A DNA stretch of 64,000 nucleotides from an uncultured Spirochaetales bacterium (GCA_902774115.1 CACYHH010000001.1:186001-250000), one strand, 5' to 3'. Numbered from the stretch's first letter, positions 50,763 through 59,506 are shown. Notes: generated by a model from the sequence alone, not told the origin. Made by a program: numbers and translations.

Positions 50763-51470
50763 ATGGATTCGGTTTTGGAGTGTTTCAATCTGACGAAAAA
50801 ATATCTTGCAAAAACCGCTTTGGACGGGATCAGTCTCTCTGTTCCGAAAGGTACGGTCGTCGGTCTGCTCGGTCCTAACGGCAGCGGAAAGACAACGCTT
50901 CTCAAACTTGCCGCAGGTCTTTTGCAGCCGACAGAAGGTTATATCACGGTATGCGGTTTTGATCCCGGAGTCGAATCTAAGGAAGCGTCTGCCTATCAGC
51001 CTGACCGCGTTTATCTGAACGATTGGATGACGGTCGGCGACCTTGTAAAAATGATGTCTGATTTCTATCATGATTTCCGCACTGACAGGGCGCATGAAAT
51101 GCTGAAAGACCTGAATATAGAGCTTGATAGCAAGCTCAAAAGCCTTTCAAAAGGAAACAAGGAAAAGGTGCAGCTGATTCTTACGATGAGCCGCGATGTT
51201 AAGCTTTACATGCTTGACGAGCCGATCGGCGGCGTTGATCCGGCGGCGCGGGATTACATTCTTGAAACGATAATTGCCAACCGCGATAAAGATGCAACCG
51301 TAATTATTTCGACTCATCTTATCAGCGATATCGAGCCGTTTTTGAATTACGTGCTGTTTCTGAAGGATGGCCGGTTGATCCGTCAGGGTGAAACTGACAA
51401 AATACGCACAGAAACCGGAATGTCGATAGACGCGCTTTTCCGCGAAGATTTCAAGTTAAGGCAGAATTAA
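50763..51470 (+). CDS. ABC transporter ATP-binding protein (YtrB-like)
   Basis: The 235-residue ATPase has Walker A GLLGPNGSGKTTLLKL (about 34-49), a Q-loop replaced by SAYQPDRVYLNDWMTV, signature SLSKGNKEKVQL instead of LSGGQ, Walker B LYMLDEPIGGVDP and H-loop STHLIS. The variant signature KGNKEK is usual in the YtrB/BcrA-like exporter branch paired with a six-helix permease, as here. It is coupled to the mini-gene upstream (stop and start abut) and followed after 12 bases by the permease. Substrate unknown; drug or antimicrobial peptide export, or stress-related roles, are typical of the branch. Confidence 0.9.
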   Translation: MDSVLECFNLTKKYLAKTALDGISLSVPKGTVVGLLGPNGSGKTTLLKLAAGLLQPTEGYITVCGFDPGVESKEASAYQPDRVYLNDWMTVGDLVKMMSDFYHDFRTDRAHEMLKDLNIELDSKLKSLSKGNKEKVQLILTMSRDVKLYMLDEPIGGVDPAARDYILETIIANRDKDATVIISTHLISDIEPFLNYVLFLKDGRLIRQGETDKIRTETGMSIDALFREDFKLRQN

Positions 51471-51482
51471 AGGAGGATTTCT

Positions 51483-52226
51483 ATGGAAAAAACAAAATCG
51501 GTCAGGAATCCTTTCCCATGGATCTGGAAGATATTCAAATATGAAATGAAAAATTCAGCGCGTATCCTTCTGCCGATATATTTCATTACTCTTGTTACCG
51601 CATTTCTGTGCAATATGTTTTTGATAGATAAAATCGAAAGGGATTCTGTTTTCGGCATATTGGAGATTTTTCAAATCCTTTACTACGTGGTTTTAATCAC
51701 TTCCGGAGTTGTTACTGTAGTTGTTCTTGCAAGGCGTTTTAAAATCGGTCTTCTTGGAGATGAAGCATACCTTAACCTTATGCTTCCGGTTACGATCGGA
51801 GAACATCTTTGTGGAAGGATTTTGTCGGTTGTCGCGTGGATCCCGGTCTGTCTGGGAACAGGATTTGTTTCTTTGCTTATTTTATCTGCAACAAAATCGG
51901 TAACTTCAGAAATATATCATTTTGATTTATGGTTCTCGCTTGCAGCAATTTTCATAATTGTGGTTTTGTTTGCAGATCTTGTTAACGCTGTGGGGCACCT
52001 TGCGAAAAGACACAGGACGATTGTGAAAATTGTTGCGGTTACCGTGATTCTGAGCGCGACTTTAAGGATTTTGGTTGGCGTGGAGGATATTGTAAGAGAT
52101 ATGGTCGAATTCGAGTTCAGATATAAATATAATAGTTACATTATATCATTGACTTTGTTAGTCTTTTCCGCAATTTACGGCGTTGCGACATACTTTATAC
52201 TGAAGTACAGGCTGAATTTGGAATAG
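51483..52226 (+). CDS. ABC transporter permease, six membrane helices
   Basis: The 247-residue product has about six hydrophobic segments (ILLPIYFITLVTAFLC, ILYYVVLITSGVVTVVVLA, ILSVVAWIPVCLGTGFVSLL, FSLAAIFIIVVLFADLV, KIVAVTVILSATLRILVG, SLTLLVFSAIYGVATYFIL). No soluble domain is present. An excellent ribosome site AAGGAGG precedes the ATG, and the gene follows the ATPase gene closely, so the two probably form one exporter. It is not clearly similar to a named permease. Confidence 0.82.
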   Translation: MEKTKSVRNPFPWIWKIFKYEMKNSARILLPIYFITLVTAFLCNMFLIDKIERDSVFGILEIFQILYYVVLITSGVVTVVVLARRFKIGLLGDEAYLNLMLPVTIGEHLCGRILSVVAWIPVCLGTGFVSLLILSATKSVTSEIYHFDLWFSLAAIFIIVVLFADLVNAVGHLAKRHRTIVKIVAVTVILSATLRILVGVEDIVRDMVEFEFRYKYNSYIISLTLLVFSAIYGVATYFILKYRLNLE

Positions 52227-52236
52227 CGGTGAAACC

Positions 52237-53097
52237 ATGAAAAAATTCTTGTTTTTAGTCCTTTGGGTAGCGGTATTTCTTTGCGGATGTGCCTCGGCCG
52301 AGAAAACCGAAGAAAAAAACGGGGTCAAAAATAATGTTCATCACCTGCAGTGGTCGAGCCGGTCACCTGAAAAACTGGATTGGCAGGGAGCTTTAAATTA
52401 TTGCAAAAATGTCACGGACGGCGGTTTCAAAGACTGGAGACTGCCGAATATCGACGAACTTCGCGATAGCATAGAAAACTGTTCCAAAACAGAAGCCGGC
52501 GGCGGGTGCAAAGTCAGTGATAAAAACGGATGTCTTTCATCGGAGTGCAGAAATCCTAAAGGTTCGTGTGCCTGTGAGAGAAAAAATAAAAGTGTTTACA
52601 GCAAATTTGACGGATACGATATTGGTTTATGGTCATCATCAGAGCTTTCCGATAATCCTGACAGTGCGTGGGGTGTGGTTTTTTACAGCGCAATGATCGG
52701 CAGTAACAAAAAAAGCGGAGAATTTTATGTCAGATGTGTGAGAACGCCAGATGAAAACGATAAGAGGTTTTGGGTTGAAGATAAAACCATTGTTATGGGA
52801 GCTCTTAACAGAAGGGACATCGACGCATATATAAGGAGAAATTTGGCTAAGGTTTTGTGGTGTTATCAAAAGGGTCTTGAAAAAAATCCTGAACTTGTCG
52901 GAATAGTTGTTTTCAATTTCATTATTTCTGAAAGCGGCGACGTAAGTTCCGTAAAAGTGCATAGAACCACGCTGGGTAGTGCCGAAGTCGAAAACTGCGT
53001 TGCCGAACAAATCAAAAAAATCAAATTTCCTGCTCCGAAAGGCGGCGGAATAGTTATCGTGAACTACCCCTTCACATTCAAGAACAAGGAAGAGTGA
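52237..53097 (+). CDS. lipoprotein with DUF1566 and AgmX/PglI-type C-terminal domain
   Basis: The 286-residue product has a leader ending in lipobox FLCGC. A DUF1566 (Lcl C-terminal-like) domain spans about 38-165: LDWQGALNYC, DWRLPNIDELRD, CSKTEAGGGCKVSDKNGC, GLWSSSELS, FYVRCVR. The C-terminal AgmX/PglI TonB-like domain (about 185-284) shows IDAYIRRNLAKVLWCYQKGL, VENCVAEQIKKIKFPAPKGGG. Each domain has conserved paired cysteines. It starts 10 bases after the permease gene, so it may be cotranscribed with the exporter. It is one of four AgmX-type paralogues within 7 kb. An envelope-spanning or surface-binding role is inferred; TonB-like domains usually engage outer-membrane partners. Confidence 0.82.
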   Translation: MKKFLFLVLWVAVFLCGCASAEKTEEKNGVKNNVHHLQWSSRSPEKLDWQGALNYCKNVTDGGFKDWRLPNIDELRDSIENCSKTEAGGGCKVSDKNGCLSSECRNPKGSCACERKNKSVYSKFDGYDIGLWSSSELSDNPDSAWGVVFYSAMIGSNKKSGEFYVRCVRTPDENDKRFWVEDKTIVMGALNRRDIDAYIRRNLAKVLWCYQKGLEKNPELVGIVVFNFIISESGDVSSVKVHRTTLGSAEVENCVAEQIKKIKFPAPKGGGIVIVNYPFTFKNKEE

Positions 53098-53261
53098 TGT
53101 GTTAATCAATATTTGCACTTCCTAAATTTTTTCGAAAAAATCCGATAAAAAGACGAAAATCGTGACGATTATCCGCGTTATGTACTATGGTCGGGATATT
53201 GAAAAACAATTGGATTCGATACTTTAACAAAACTACAAAATTTGCTTAACTGCCGGATAAC

Positions 53262-54503
53262 TCACACAAAATCAGCCGGGATCGCCAAAGCTGACGTTTC
53301 ACCTTTTTTGACGGAAACGACTTTGTCCGTGCAGCAGATGACTGTAGACTGACCGATCTGAACATCTTTCAGGCGGCCTGTTATGAAAAAGTTCTTTGCG
53401 TCGTCGGAATTAGGCGTTGCGGTCTTTTTGATTTCAACGGGATAAATTATGCTATTCTGTTCGATGATGAGGTCGATTTCGATTTTGTCTTTGTCTCGGT
53501 AAAAATAAATCGGAGCTTCAACGCCGTTGTTGGCAAACGATTTGATTATTTCACTCACAATGTAGGTTTCAAAAAAAGCTCCCGCCATCGCACCTGTCTG
53601 CATGACGAGCGGGCTTGTCCACTTGGTGAGATACGCGGCAAGTCCGGTATCCATGAAGTAAAGTTTCGGAGTTTTTACGACCCGCTTTTCAACTTTTGTC
53701 GAGTATGGCTTCAGAAGGTAGACGATTCCCGAAGTCGTGAGCAGTGACATCCATTTTTTTGCAGTTCCCTCGCTGATCCCGCATTCCTGTGCCATGTCAG
53801 TGTAGTTCAGAAGCTGGCCCGTTCTCGATGCCGCTATCGTTATGAACTGCAAAAACTGCATTTCGTCGGCGACCTGAGTCAGGCTTCTGATGTCGCGCTC
53901 TATGTAGGTTTTAAGGTATGATGCGTAAAAATCTTTCGGATCGACATTTCCTTTTACGACTTCGGGATAACCGCCGGTATAGATGCGCTCCCAGATTTTC
54001 TGAGTAGAAAAAGTGCGGTTTGAAAGGGCGTTGTTCCGTTCCAGAATATACTCTTTTGTCGGAATAAAGTTGTCGGAAAAACCGTCGCGGCGGATCTCCC
54101 GCGCCGAAAGCGGATAAAGCTGGACGATACCGATCCTTCCAGAAAGGCTTTCGGTTGCCGCTTCCATCAGTCTGAACTGCTGGCTTCCGGTGAGATAAAA
54201 CATGCCGTTTTTACGGTTTTTGTCGATCTCAATTTTAAGATAACGGAAAAAATCGGGTACATACTGGACTTCATCAAACATATACGGACTCGGATGGAGT
54301 TCGAGAAAGGTTTTCGGATCAGTTTTTGCCGACCGCTCTTCCGCAATGTCGTCAAAAGTGGTGCTCCTCACCGATTTCGCATCGGTCATTTTCTTTAAAA
54401 GGGTGGTCTTTCCCGTCTGTCTCGCGCCGGTCACGAGAACTGCCGGAAATGAAGATTCGAGCCGTGTTAAAGTCTTTTCCGCATGCCGTTCAAAAAAAGC
54501 CAT
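53262..54503 (-). CDS. AAA+ ATPase with DUF4143 (AAA_14 family)
   Basis: The 413-residue product has Walker A VTGARQTGKTTLLKK (about 24-38), Walker B PYMFDEVQYVPDF, sensor LTGSQQF, a winged-helix-like middle (GISEGTAKKWMSLLTTSGIVYLL) and a C-terminal DUF4143 with a nuclease-like strand pattern DLIIEQNSIIYPVEIKK. The family is widespread, often acquired, and of unclear function; links to toxin-antitoxin or defence loci are only suggested. It is on the opposite strand within a run of plus-strand paralogues, so it looks inserted. Its promoter overlaps a dyad (54531-54563). Confidence 0.87.
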   Translation of the reverse strand: MAFFERHAEKTLTRLESSFPAVLVTGARQTGKTTLLKKMTDAKSVRSTTFDDIAEERSAKTDPKTFLELHPSPYMFDEVQYVPDFFRYLKIEIDKNRKNGMFYLTGSQQFRLMEAATESLSGRIGIVQLYPLSAREIRRDGFSDNFIPTKEYILERNNALSNRTFSTQKIWERIYTGGYPEVVKGNVDPKDFYASYLKTYIERDIRSLTQVADEMQFLQFITIAASRTGQLLNYTDMAQECGISEGTAKKWMSLLTTSGIVYLLKPYSTKVEKRVVKTPKLYFMDTGLAAYLTKWTSPLVMQTGAMAGAFFETYIVSEIIKSFANNGVEAPIYFYRDKDKIEIDLIIEQNSIIYPVEIKKTATPNSDDAKNFFITGRLKDVQIGQSTVICCTDKVVSVKKGETSALAIPADFV

Positions 54504-54530
54504 TTTTCACCTCCATTATCTGCAAAATTT

Positions 54531-54581
54531 GGGATAATCCGCAGTCACGTTTTATATTATCCCATAAAATTGAGATGTCAA
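54531..54581 (-). promoter_or_regulatory. promoter with operator-like dyad for AAA/DUF4143 gene
   Basis: Minus strand: TTGACA (54581-54576), 16 bases, TAATAT (54559-54554). GGGATAAT (54531-54538) and ATTATCCC (54556-54563) form an inverted repeat covering the -10, consistent with repressor binding. Confidence 0.65.
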
Positions 54582-54723
54582 CAGTGCTTTTTACACTTCG
54601 ACTCGAATTATTTTTGCGGATTCCGCATTTTTTGTCCGACCTGTGACTTATCAATCTGATTTCTTGCTTTCTGTTTTCATTTTCTCTATTTTTTCCGTGT
54701 TTTTGCGCTTACGGAGTGAAACC

Positions 54724-55965
54724 ATGAAAAAACTTTTGTTTTTAGTCCTTTTGATTTCAGCTTTTTTGACAGTTGTGTTATTTGCCGATGCAGAAAAAAA
54801 GGAAGAAAAAGCCGAAACTAGTGACAAAACTATTGCAAGAGGATTGACAACTATAGAAATCCCGCATTCAGCTACGGTAAAAGGAGCCCTTGATAAAAAA
54901 GTAATAGAGGAGCATGTCAGGAAAATTCTGCCAAAACTCAGATTTTGCTATGAAAACGGAGTTCGTAAACATCCTGAAATCGCCGGAATAGTCGTTCTCA
55001 ACTTCGTTATCCAGCCAACGGGAGATGTCAGTGAAGCAAAGGTCGCGACAACAACGATGAATGATTCAGGTGTCGAAAAATGTGTTGCTGATCAGGTAGG
55101 CAAAATCAGATTTCCTGCTTCGAAAGACGCAGGTACTGTTGTTGACAACTATTCTTTTGTATTCAGAAACGCGGTGGTCGAGGAAAAAGTTTCGGATAAC
55201 AATAAAACCTTCCTGTGGTCCGACCGTTCTCCAGAAAAGATGACTTGGAACGATGCTGTGAACTACTGCAAAAATCTGTCGGAAAAAGGTTCGGGCGGCT
55301 GGCATCTTCCGAATATCGACGAATTGAGAAAAGGGATAATCGGATGTTCGAAAACCGAGTCCGGCGGCGAGTGCAGAGTGAGCGAGAAAAACGGTTGTCT
55401 TTCTTCCGAGTGCAAAAACCCGAAAGGTTCGTGCAGCTGCGAGAGGATCGCAAAAGGGAGTTTTTACAGTGCCAACTGCGATGAAGACAATATCGCTCTC
55501 TGGTCTTCATCAACTCTTTCCGACAATCCGGACAGTGCGTGGGGCATCGTTTATTACAGCGCAATGGTCGGCAGCAACAAAAAAAGCGGAAAATTTTATG
55601 CGAGATGCGTTAAGGAAGTGGATTTAAAAGAAGAATCCGTTTCCCATGAGACTCCGGTAATAATGGGTGCTTTAAACAGATGCACGATCGATTCGTATGT
55701 CAGAAAAAGTGTCGGTAAAATAAGACAATGTTATGAAAACGGACTTGCGAAAGATAAGAAACTTGCCGGAAGAATCCTCATCAACTTCATTATTTCGGCA
55801 AGCGGCGATGTGAGTTCTGCCAAAGTGCAGAGAACGACGATGGGCAATGCCGAAGTCGAAAACTGCGTTGCCGGAGTAATCAAAAAAATCAAATTTCCTG
55901 CTCCGAAAGGGGGCGGAATAGTTATCGTGAACTATCCGTTCGTGTTCAAACCCGAAAAAAAGTGA
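54724..55965 (+). CDS. secreted protein AgmX-domain / DUF1566 / AgmX-domain
   Basis: The 413-residue product has a signal peptide (MKKLLFLVLLISAFLTVVLFA), a first AgmX/PglI-type domain (about 55-155: HVRKILPKLRFCYENGV, VEKCVADQVGKIRFPASK), a DUF1566 domain (about 165-300: MTWNDAVNYC, WHLPNIDELRKG, ALWSSSTLS) and a second AgmX-type domain (about 315-410: KIRQCYENGLAKDKKL, VENCVAGVIKKIKFPAPKGGG). The second domain is nearly identical over its end to that of 52237-53097, pointing to duplication or gene conversion. GGAG precedes the ATG. No lipobox Cys. Its leader is the twin of 50671-50741. Confidence 0.82.
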   Translation: MKKLLFLVLLISAFLTVVLFADAEKKEEKAETSDKTIARGLTTIEIPHSATVKGALDKKVIEEHVRKILPKLRFCYENGVRKHPEIAGIVVLNFVIQPTGDVSEAKVATTTMNDSGVEKCVADQVGKIRFPASKDAGTVVDNYSFVFRNAVVEEKVSDNNKTFLWSDRSPEKMTWNDAVNYCKNLSEKGSGGWHLPNIDELRKGIIGCSKTESGGECRVSEKNGCLSSECKNPKGSCSCERIAKGSFYSANCDEDNIALWSSSTLSDNPDSAWGIVYYSAMVGSNKKSGKFYARCVKEVDLKEESVSHETPVIMGALNRCTIDSYVRKSVGKIRQCYENGLAKDKKLAGRILINFIISASGDVSSAKVQRTTMGNAEVENCVAGVIKKIKFPAPKGGGIVIVNYPFVFKPEKK

Positions 55966-55985
55966 ATGTGCAGAGGCAATTCTTT

Positions 55986-57560
55986 ATGACTCAAAAATCC
56001 CCGTCGATCTTCAAAAAAAGTTCTGATTTGGCGGTTCTCACGGTAATTTCGCGTATTTTGGGCTTGGTGAGGGAGTCTGTCACGGCAGCTTTTTTAGGAA
56101 CGGGGGCTTTGTCCGACGCTTTTGCGGTCGCTTTCACGATCCCCAATGTCGTGCGGAGGCTTTTTGCCGACGGAGTCATTTCATCGGCTTTCATTCCGCG
56201 TTTTAAAGGGCTTCTCGCAGAAAACAAAAAGGGTGAGGCAGCCGAATTTCTGAGTGCGCTTTTCACTCTTGTGAGCCTTGTTTCGTTTGTTTTTGTCGCG
56301 GTTGCATTCGTTTTTTCGGGCGGAATAACGGCGATTTTGGCTCCGACGCTTGAAGAAAACGCGGCGGCAGAGGCTGCACTTCTTGCGAAAATAATGTTTC
56401 CTTACGTTTTTTTCATTTCGCTTGCAGCTCTTACGCAGAGTGTCCTCAACAGTTCGGGGATCTTCAGGCCGAGCGGAGCTTCTCCGATAGTTTTCAACAT
56501 CTCATTCATAACGCTTGCATTTCTCCTTGCGCCTCTTACCGAAAATCCGGCGCGTGCTCTTGCAGTCGGAGTTTTTGCAGGCGGATTCATGCAGCTTGCG
56601 ATACAGCTTCCTTTCATGGCGAAAACACTTTTCAAGTTTACTTTTACGAGCCTGAAAAAAGCGTTTGCGAACCCGAACATCGCAAAATCGGGAAAGATGG
56701 TCTTAGCCGCGCTTTTCGGCACGGGCGCATACCAGCTGAACATTCTTCTCACGACAAACATGGCTAACAGAGCGGGGGAAGGCGTTGTCAGCAGCCTTAG
56801 ATTTTCGGCGAGAATCGAAGAACTTGTGATAGGTGTTTTCGTCGTGACGCTGAGCACGGTGATCCTGCCGGAACTTGTAGAAAACGCGAAAAACAGGAAT
56901 TTTGCAAAACTTACGGAAAACCTTGACTCAGCCTTGAAATTCGTCGCGTTCGTATCGATTCCGGCTGTAGTTTTCACGCTCGTCAATTCGACTGAAATGG
57001 TGCGACTTCTTTTCGGATTCGGCAAATTTGACGAAAAATCGGTAGGACTTACTGCTTTTGCCCTCGATTTCAGGATCGCCGGGCTCTTTTTTCTTGCACT
57101 TTCAAGGATCCTGAACTCGTTTTTCTACGCTCTTGAAAAAACGAAACTTCCGGTTTTTGCAGGGCTTGTCTCGATTGCGGTGAACTTTGTCGCTGCATAT
57201 TTTCTCGTTGACCCCCTTGCCGGAGGCGGTGTCGCGCTTGCATCATCGCTTGCATCGCTTGCGGCGGCGGTCATACTTTTTGCCGCAGTTTTCAAATTTT
57301 TCAAAGGCGGTTCTAATTTCGGGAAAGCGATTCTTTATTTTGCTAAAATATCAATAATTTCAGTTGTTTCCGTTTTACATTTATTCTTTTTGAAAGGGCA
57401 TGTATATGCTTTTTTCAGTTCGATTTTCACGAACGCCAAAATAAGCGAACTCTGCTCGTTTGCAGTTTCCGCGGCTGTTTTCGGAGTGCTTTTCATCACA
57501 ATTTCTGCTCTTCTGAAAGACGAAACCCTTGCACTTGCAAAAGAAGCGTTTAAAAAGTAA
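55986..57560 (+). CDS. murJ: lipid II flippase MurJ/MviN
   Basis: The 524-residue MATE-like/MOP-fold protein has about 14 membrane helices. Signature strings: ISRILGLVRESVTAAFLGTG, SDAFAVAFTIPNVVRRLFADG, SSAFIPRF and LSRILNSFFYALEKTKLPV. It flips lipid II across the inner membrane for peptidoglycan synthesis. Start: ATG 55986 with AGAGG nine bases upstream, or GTG 55962 overlapping the previous stop (GTGA); the ATG places the start just before the usual MurJ N-terminus. It is embedded among the DUF1566/AgmX paralogues, probably by position only, though coupling would make it cotranscribed. Confidence 0.93.
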   Translation: MTQKSPSIFKKSSDLAVLTVISRILGLVRESVTAAFLGTGALSDAFAVAFTIPNVVRRLFADGVISSAFIPRFKGLLAENKKGEAAEFLSALFTLVSLVSFVFVAVAFVFSGGITAILAPTLEENAAAEAALLAKIMFPYVFFISLAALTQSVLNSSGIFRPSGASPIVFNISFITLAFLLAPLTENPARALAVGVFAGGFMQLAIQLPFMAKTLFKFTFTSLKKAFANPNIAKSGKMVLAALFGTGAYQLNILLTTNMANRAGEGVVSSLRFSARIEELVIGVFVVTLSTVILPELVENAKNRNFAKLTENLDSALKFVAFVSIPAVVFTLVNSTEMVRLLFGFGKFDEKSVGLTAFALDFRIAGLFFLALSRILNSFFYALEKTKLPVFAGLVSIAVNFVAAYFLVDPLAGGGVALASSLASLAAAVILFAAVFKFFKGGSNFGKAILYFAKISIISVVSVLHLFFLKGHVYAFFSSIFTNAKISELCSFAVSAAVFGVLFITISALLKDETLALAKEAFKK

Positions 57561-57597
57561 AGTACCGCGCTTTATGTTTTTGTGACGAGGTGAACTC

Positions 57598-58650
57598 ATG
57601 AGAAAAATTTTGTTTTTTATGTTTGTGACTGCGGCGTTTTTTACGGCTGCGCTTTTTGCCGATGCAGAGCAAACCGCAGAAAAACCGGCGGAAGGGGTTA
57701 AAACTGAAGAAAGTGCTGAACCGCAGGGCGAGCCTCAGGCTGAAGCAGCGTCTGAAAAAGAGAATGAGCTTGAGATCGAAGAAGCAGCTGCCGCAATACA
57801 GGGCGATTCTGCGGCAGAAGGTGGAATCGAAATCGTGGAGAGTGAGGGAAATTTCATCTTCTCGGCCCGTTCTTTAAACAAAATGACGTGGAACGAGGCT
57901 CAGAATTACTGCAAAAAACTCGAATTCTGGGGTGAAACGTGGCGTCTGCCGAATATTGACGAAATCAGGGAGCTTATGCGGAACTGCCCTGCGACAGAGC
58001 CTGGCGGAAGCTGCCGCGTGAGCGATGAAGGAAACTGTCTTGCCGGAAACTGCTCAAGTCCGAAAAATTCATGCACTTGCGAGAGAATGCCGAAAAACAG
58101 AGGTCACTACAGCATGTTCGGTGATGCGGATTACATCGGATTGTGGTCCGGATCAACGCTTTCCGATGATGACAAAAAGGCTTGGGGCGCAGTTTTTTAC
58201 AGCGGAATGATAGGCAGTGTCAGCAAAGAGTCGAAACTCTATGTAAGATGTATTGCAAGGTCTGACTGGTCTTTTGCTGAAAAAGATGAAGATAAGGATG
58301 AGAAAAAGGATGAAGAATCTGACAAAAAAAATGAATCCGCTTTTTCAGCTCTCAGTAAAAAAGACATAAATAAACAGTTCGACAGAAAGATGAGAGATTT
58401 TTCATTCTGCATTTACAAAGGGAAGCAGGAGGACAGCGACATGAAACACGGACGTGTCACTATCGACTATACGGTTTCTCCTAAAGGCGAAGTTCTCTAC
58501 TCCGGCGTGCTGATGAGCACATTCGGCAATCTTACCGTTGAAAATTGTGTCGCGACCAAAGTTAGGGAGATGAAATTTCCTGCTCCGAAACGCGGTGCCA
58601 CGGTTTTTCTAAGCCATTCGATTCTGTTGTATCTGAGAAAAGATGAATAG
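57598..58650 (+). CDS. secreted DUF1566 protein with divergent AgmX-type domain
   Basis: The 350-residue product has a signal peptide (MRKILFFMFVTAAFFTAALFA). A Glu/Ala-rich segment (about 22-80) is followed by DUF1566 (about 82-220: MTWNEAQNYC, WRLPNIDEIRELM, CPATEPGGSCRVSDEGNC, GLWSGSTLS, LYVRCIA), a charged Lys/Asp/Glu linker (KDEDKDEKKDEESDKKNE type) and a C-terminal domain (about 250-347) that keeps the paired Cys (FSFCIYKG, VENCVATKV) but has lost part of the helix found in paralogues. The ribosome site is GAGGTG. It is the third paralogue sharing a GTGAAxxCATG start context. Confidence 0.78.
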   Translation: MRKILFFMFVTAAFFTAALFADAEQTAEKPAEGVKTEESAEPQGEPQAEAASEKENELEIEEAAAAIQGDSAAEGGIEIVESEGNFIFSARSLNKMTWNEAQNYCKKLEFWGETWRLPNIDEIRELMRNCPATEPGGSCRVSDEGNCLAGNCSSPKNSCTCERMPKNRGHYSMFGDADYIGLWSGSTLSDDDKKAWGAVFYSGMIGSVSKESKLYVRCIARSDWSFAEKDEDKDEKKDEESDKKNESAFSALSKKDINKQFDRKMRDFSFCIYKGKQEDSDMKHGRVTIDYTVSPKGEVLYSGVLMSTFGNLTVENCVATKVREMKFPAPKRGATVFLSHSILLYLRKDE

Positions 58651-58751
58651 CCGTTTCAGGTCGTATTCGACGATTTTTCTGGAAATTTCCTAAGATATTC
58701 CTAAAATAACGCGTTTTTTTGATTAAGGTCTTTTTGAAAGAAGAGGTAAAA

Positions 58752-59471
58752 ATGAAAAAAGTTCTTGTTATCGTTACTGTAATCGTAATAATAGCGCTCT
58801 TTGCCGCTTACAAATGCAGCAGAAGCCGCGGTGCTGAAAATGTAGAGACGTTGCCTGAAACGTCTCAGCCGGCACCAGCAGCAGAACCCGCTCCTAAGGC
58901 GGAAGAACCGGCTCCCGCTGCTGAAGAACAAAAACCTGTAGAGACGTTACCTGAAACGTCTCAAACTGAGCAGAAAGAACCGGCTGCAACTCCCGCAAAA
59001 GAGCCGAAAAAAGAAGGCAGGAAAGCGAAACCTGCTGCGGAAAAGGCTGAAAAAGTAGAAAAAACTGAAAAAGAAGCTCCGAAAGCTGCTCCGGCTGAAA
59101 AGAAACCGGTGTCCAGAGAAGAAAAGGCAGCACCGGAGAGACCGATGGCTGAGGTGAAACGCGCTCCGAATGAAGCGAACATCGACTCGGCAGGTGTTAC
59201 GAAAGTCATCAACGTAAGCCGTTCAGCCATAAAAAGATGCTACGACAAAGCTTTGATCTCAAATCCTCAGCTTAAAGGAAAAATGTCGATAAAAATCGTG
59301 ATCAATAAGGATGGAAGAGTTGACAAAACTGAAATCGTTGATGACACGCTCCATGATGCCGAAGTTGCAAAGTGCGTTAAAGGCGTTATCGGCAGGCTTC
59401 GTTTCCCGAAACCGGCAGAAGGCACAGCTACAGTTACTTTCCCGTTCGCTTTTGATCCGAAAAATCAATAA
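58752..59471 (+). CDS. membrane-anchored AgmX/TonB-like protein with REP-derived segments
   Basis: The 239-residue product has an N-terminal anchor (VLVIVTVIVIIALFAAY), a long Pro/Ala/Glu/Lys-rich periplasm-spanning linker (about 30-140) and a C-terminal AgmX/PglI-type domain (about 145-237) with VSRSAIKRCYDKALISNPQL and VAKCVKGVIGRLRFPKP. This is a TonB-like layout. The linker contains VETLPETSQ twice (residues about 31-39 and 63-71), each encoded by a copy of the GTAG palindrome found in spacers. Start ATG 58752 with AGAGG upstream. Transcription probably starts from TAAAAT (58702-58707) followed by AACGCG and seven T. Confidence 0.85.
   Translation: MKKVLVIVTVIVIIALFAAYKCSRSRGAENVETLPETSQPAPAAEPAPKAEEPAPAAEEQKPVETLPETSQTEQKEPAATPAKEPKKEGRKAKPAAEKAEKVEKTEKEAPKAAPAEKKPVSREEKAAPERPMAEVKRAPNEANIDSAGVTKVINVSRSAIKRCYDKALISNPQLKGKMSIKIVINKDGRVDKTEIVDDTLHDAEVAKCVKGVIGRLRFPKPAEGTATVTFPFAFDPKNQ
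58842..58866 (+). repeat. REP-like GTAG palindrome, copy 3, in frame inside a gene
   Basis: GTAGAGACGTT, then GCCTGAAACGTCTC. The arms pair with one mismatch (G for T). The frame reads VETLPETSQ. Confidence 0.88.
58938..58962 (+). repeat. REP-like GTAG palindrome, copy 4, in frame inside a gene
   Basis: GTAGAGACGTT, then ACCTGAAACGTCTC. It is 96 bases after copy 3, in the same frame and orientation, and again encodes VETLPETSQ. Confidence 0.88.
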
Positions 59472-59506
59472 ATTCACATAAATACTGCAAATCACAAAAA
59501 AATCGG

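Noticed and set aside
50763-52226. ABC pair as an anti-phage system
   Set aside because: Motifs and six-helix permease fit an ordinary YtrB/BcrA-type exporter; no nuclease or toxin domain is attached.
53098-53261. Gene or RNA in the spacer before the AAA ATPase
   Set aside because: Only a short AT-rich palindrome (ATTTTTTCGAAAAAAT) is visible; no open frame with a ribosome site.
58842-58962. VETLPETSQ looks like an LPxT-type sortase signal
   Set aside because: It lies near the N-terminus in a linker, occurs twice, lacks the Gly and a following helix and basic tail, and is explained by the palindrome element.
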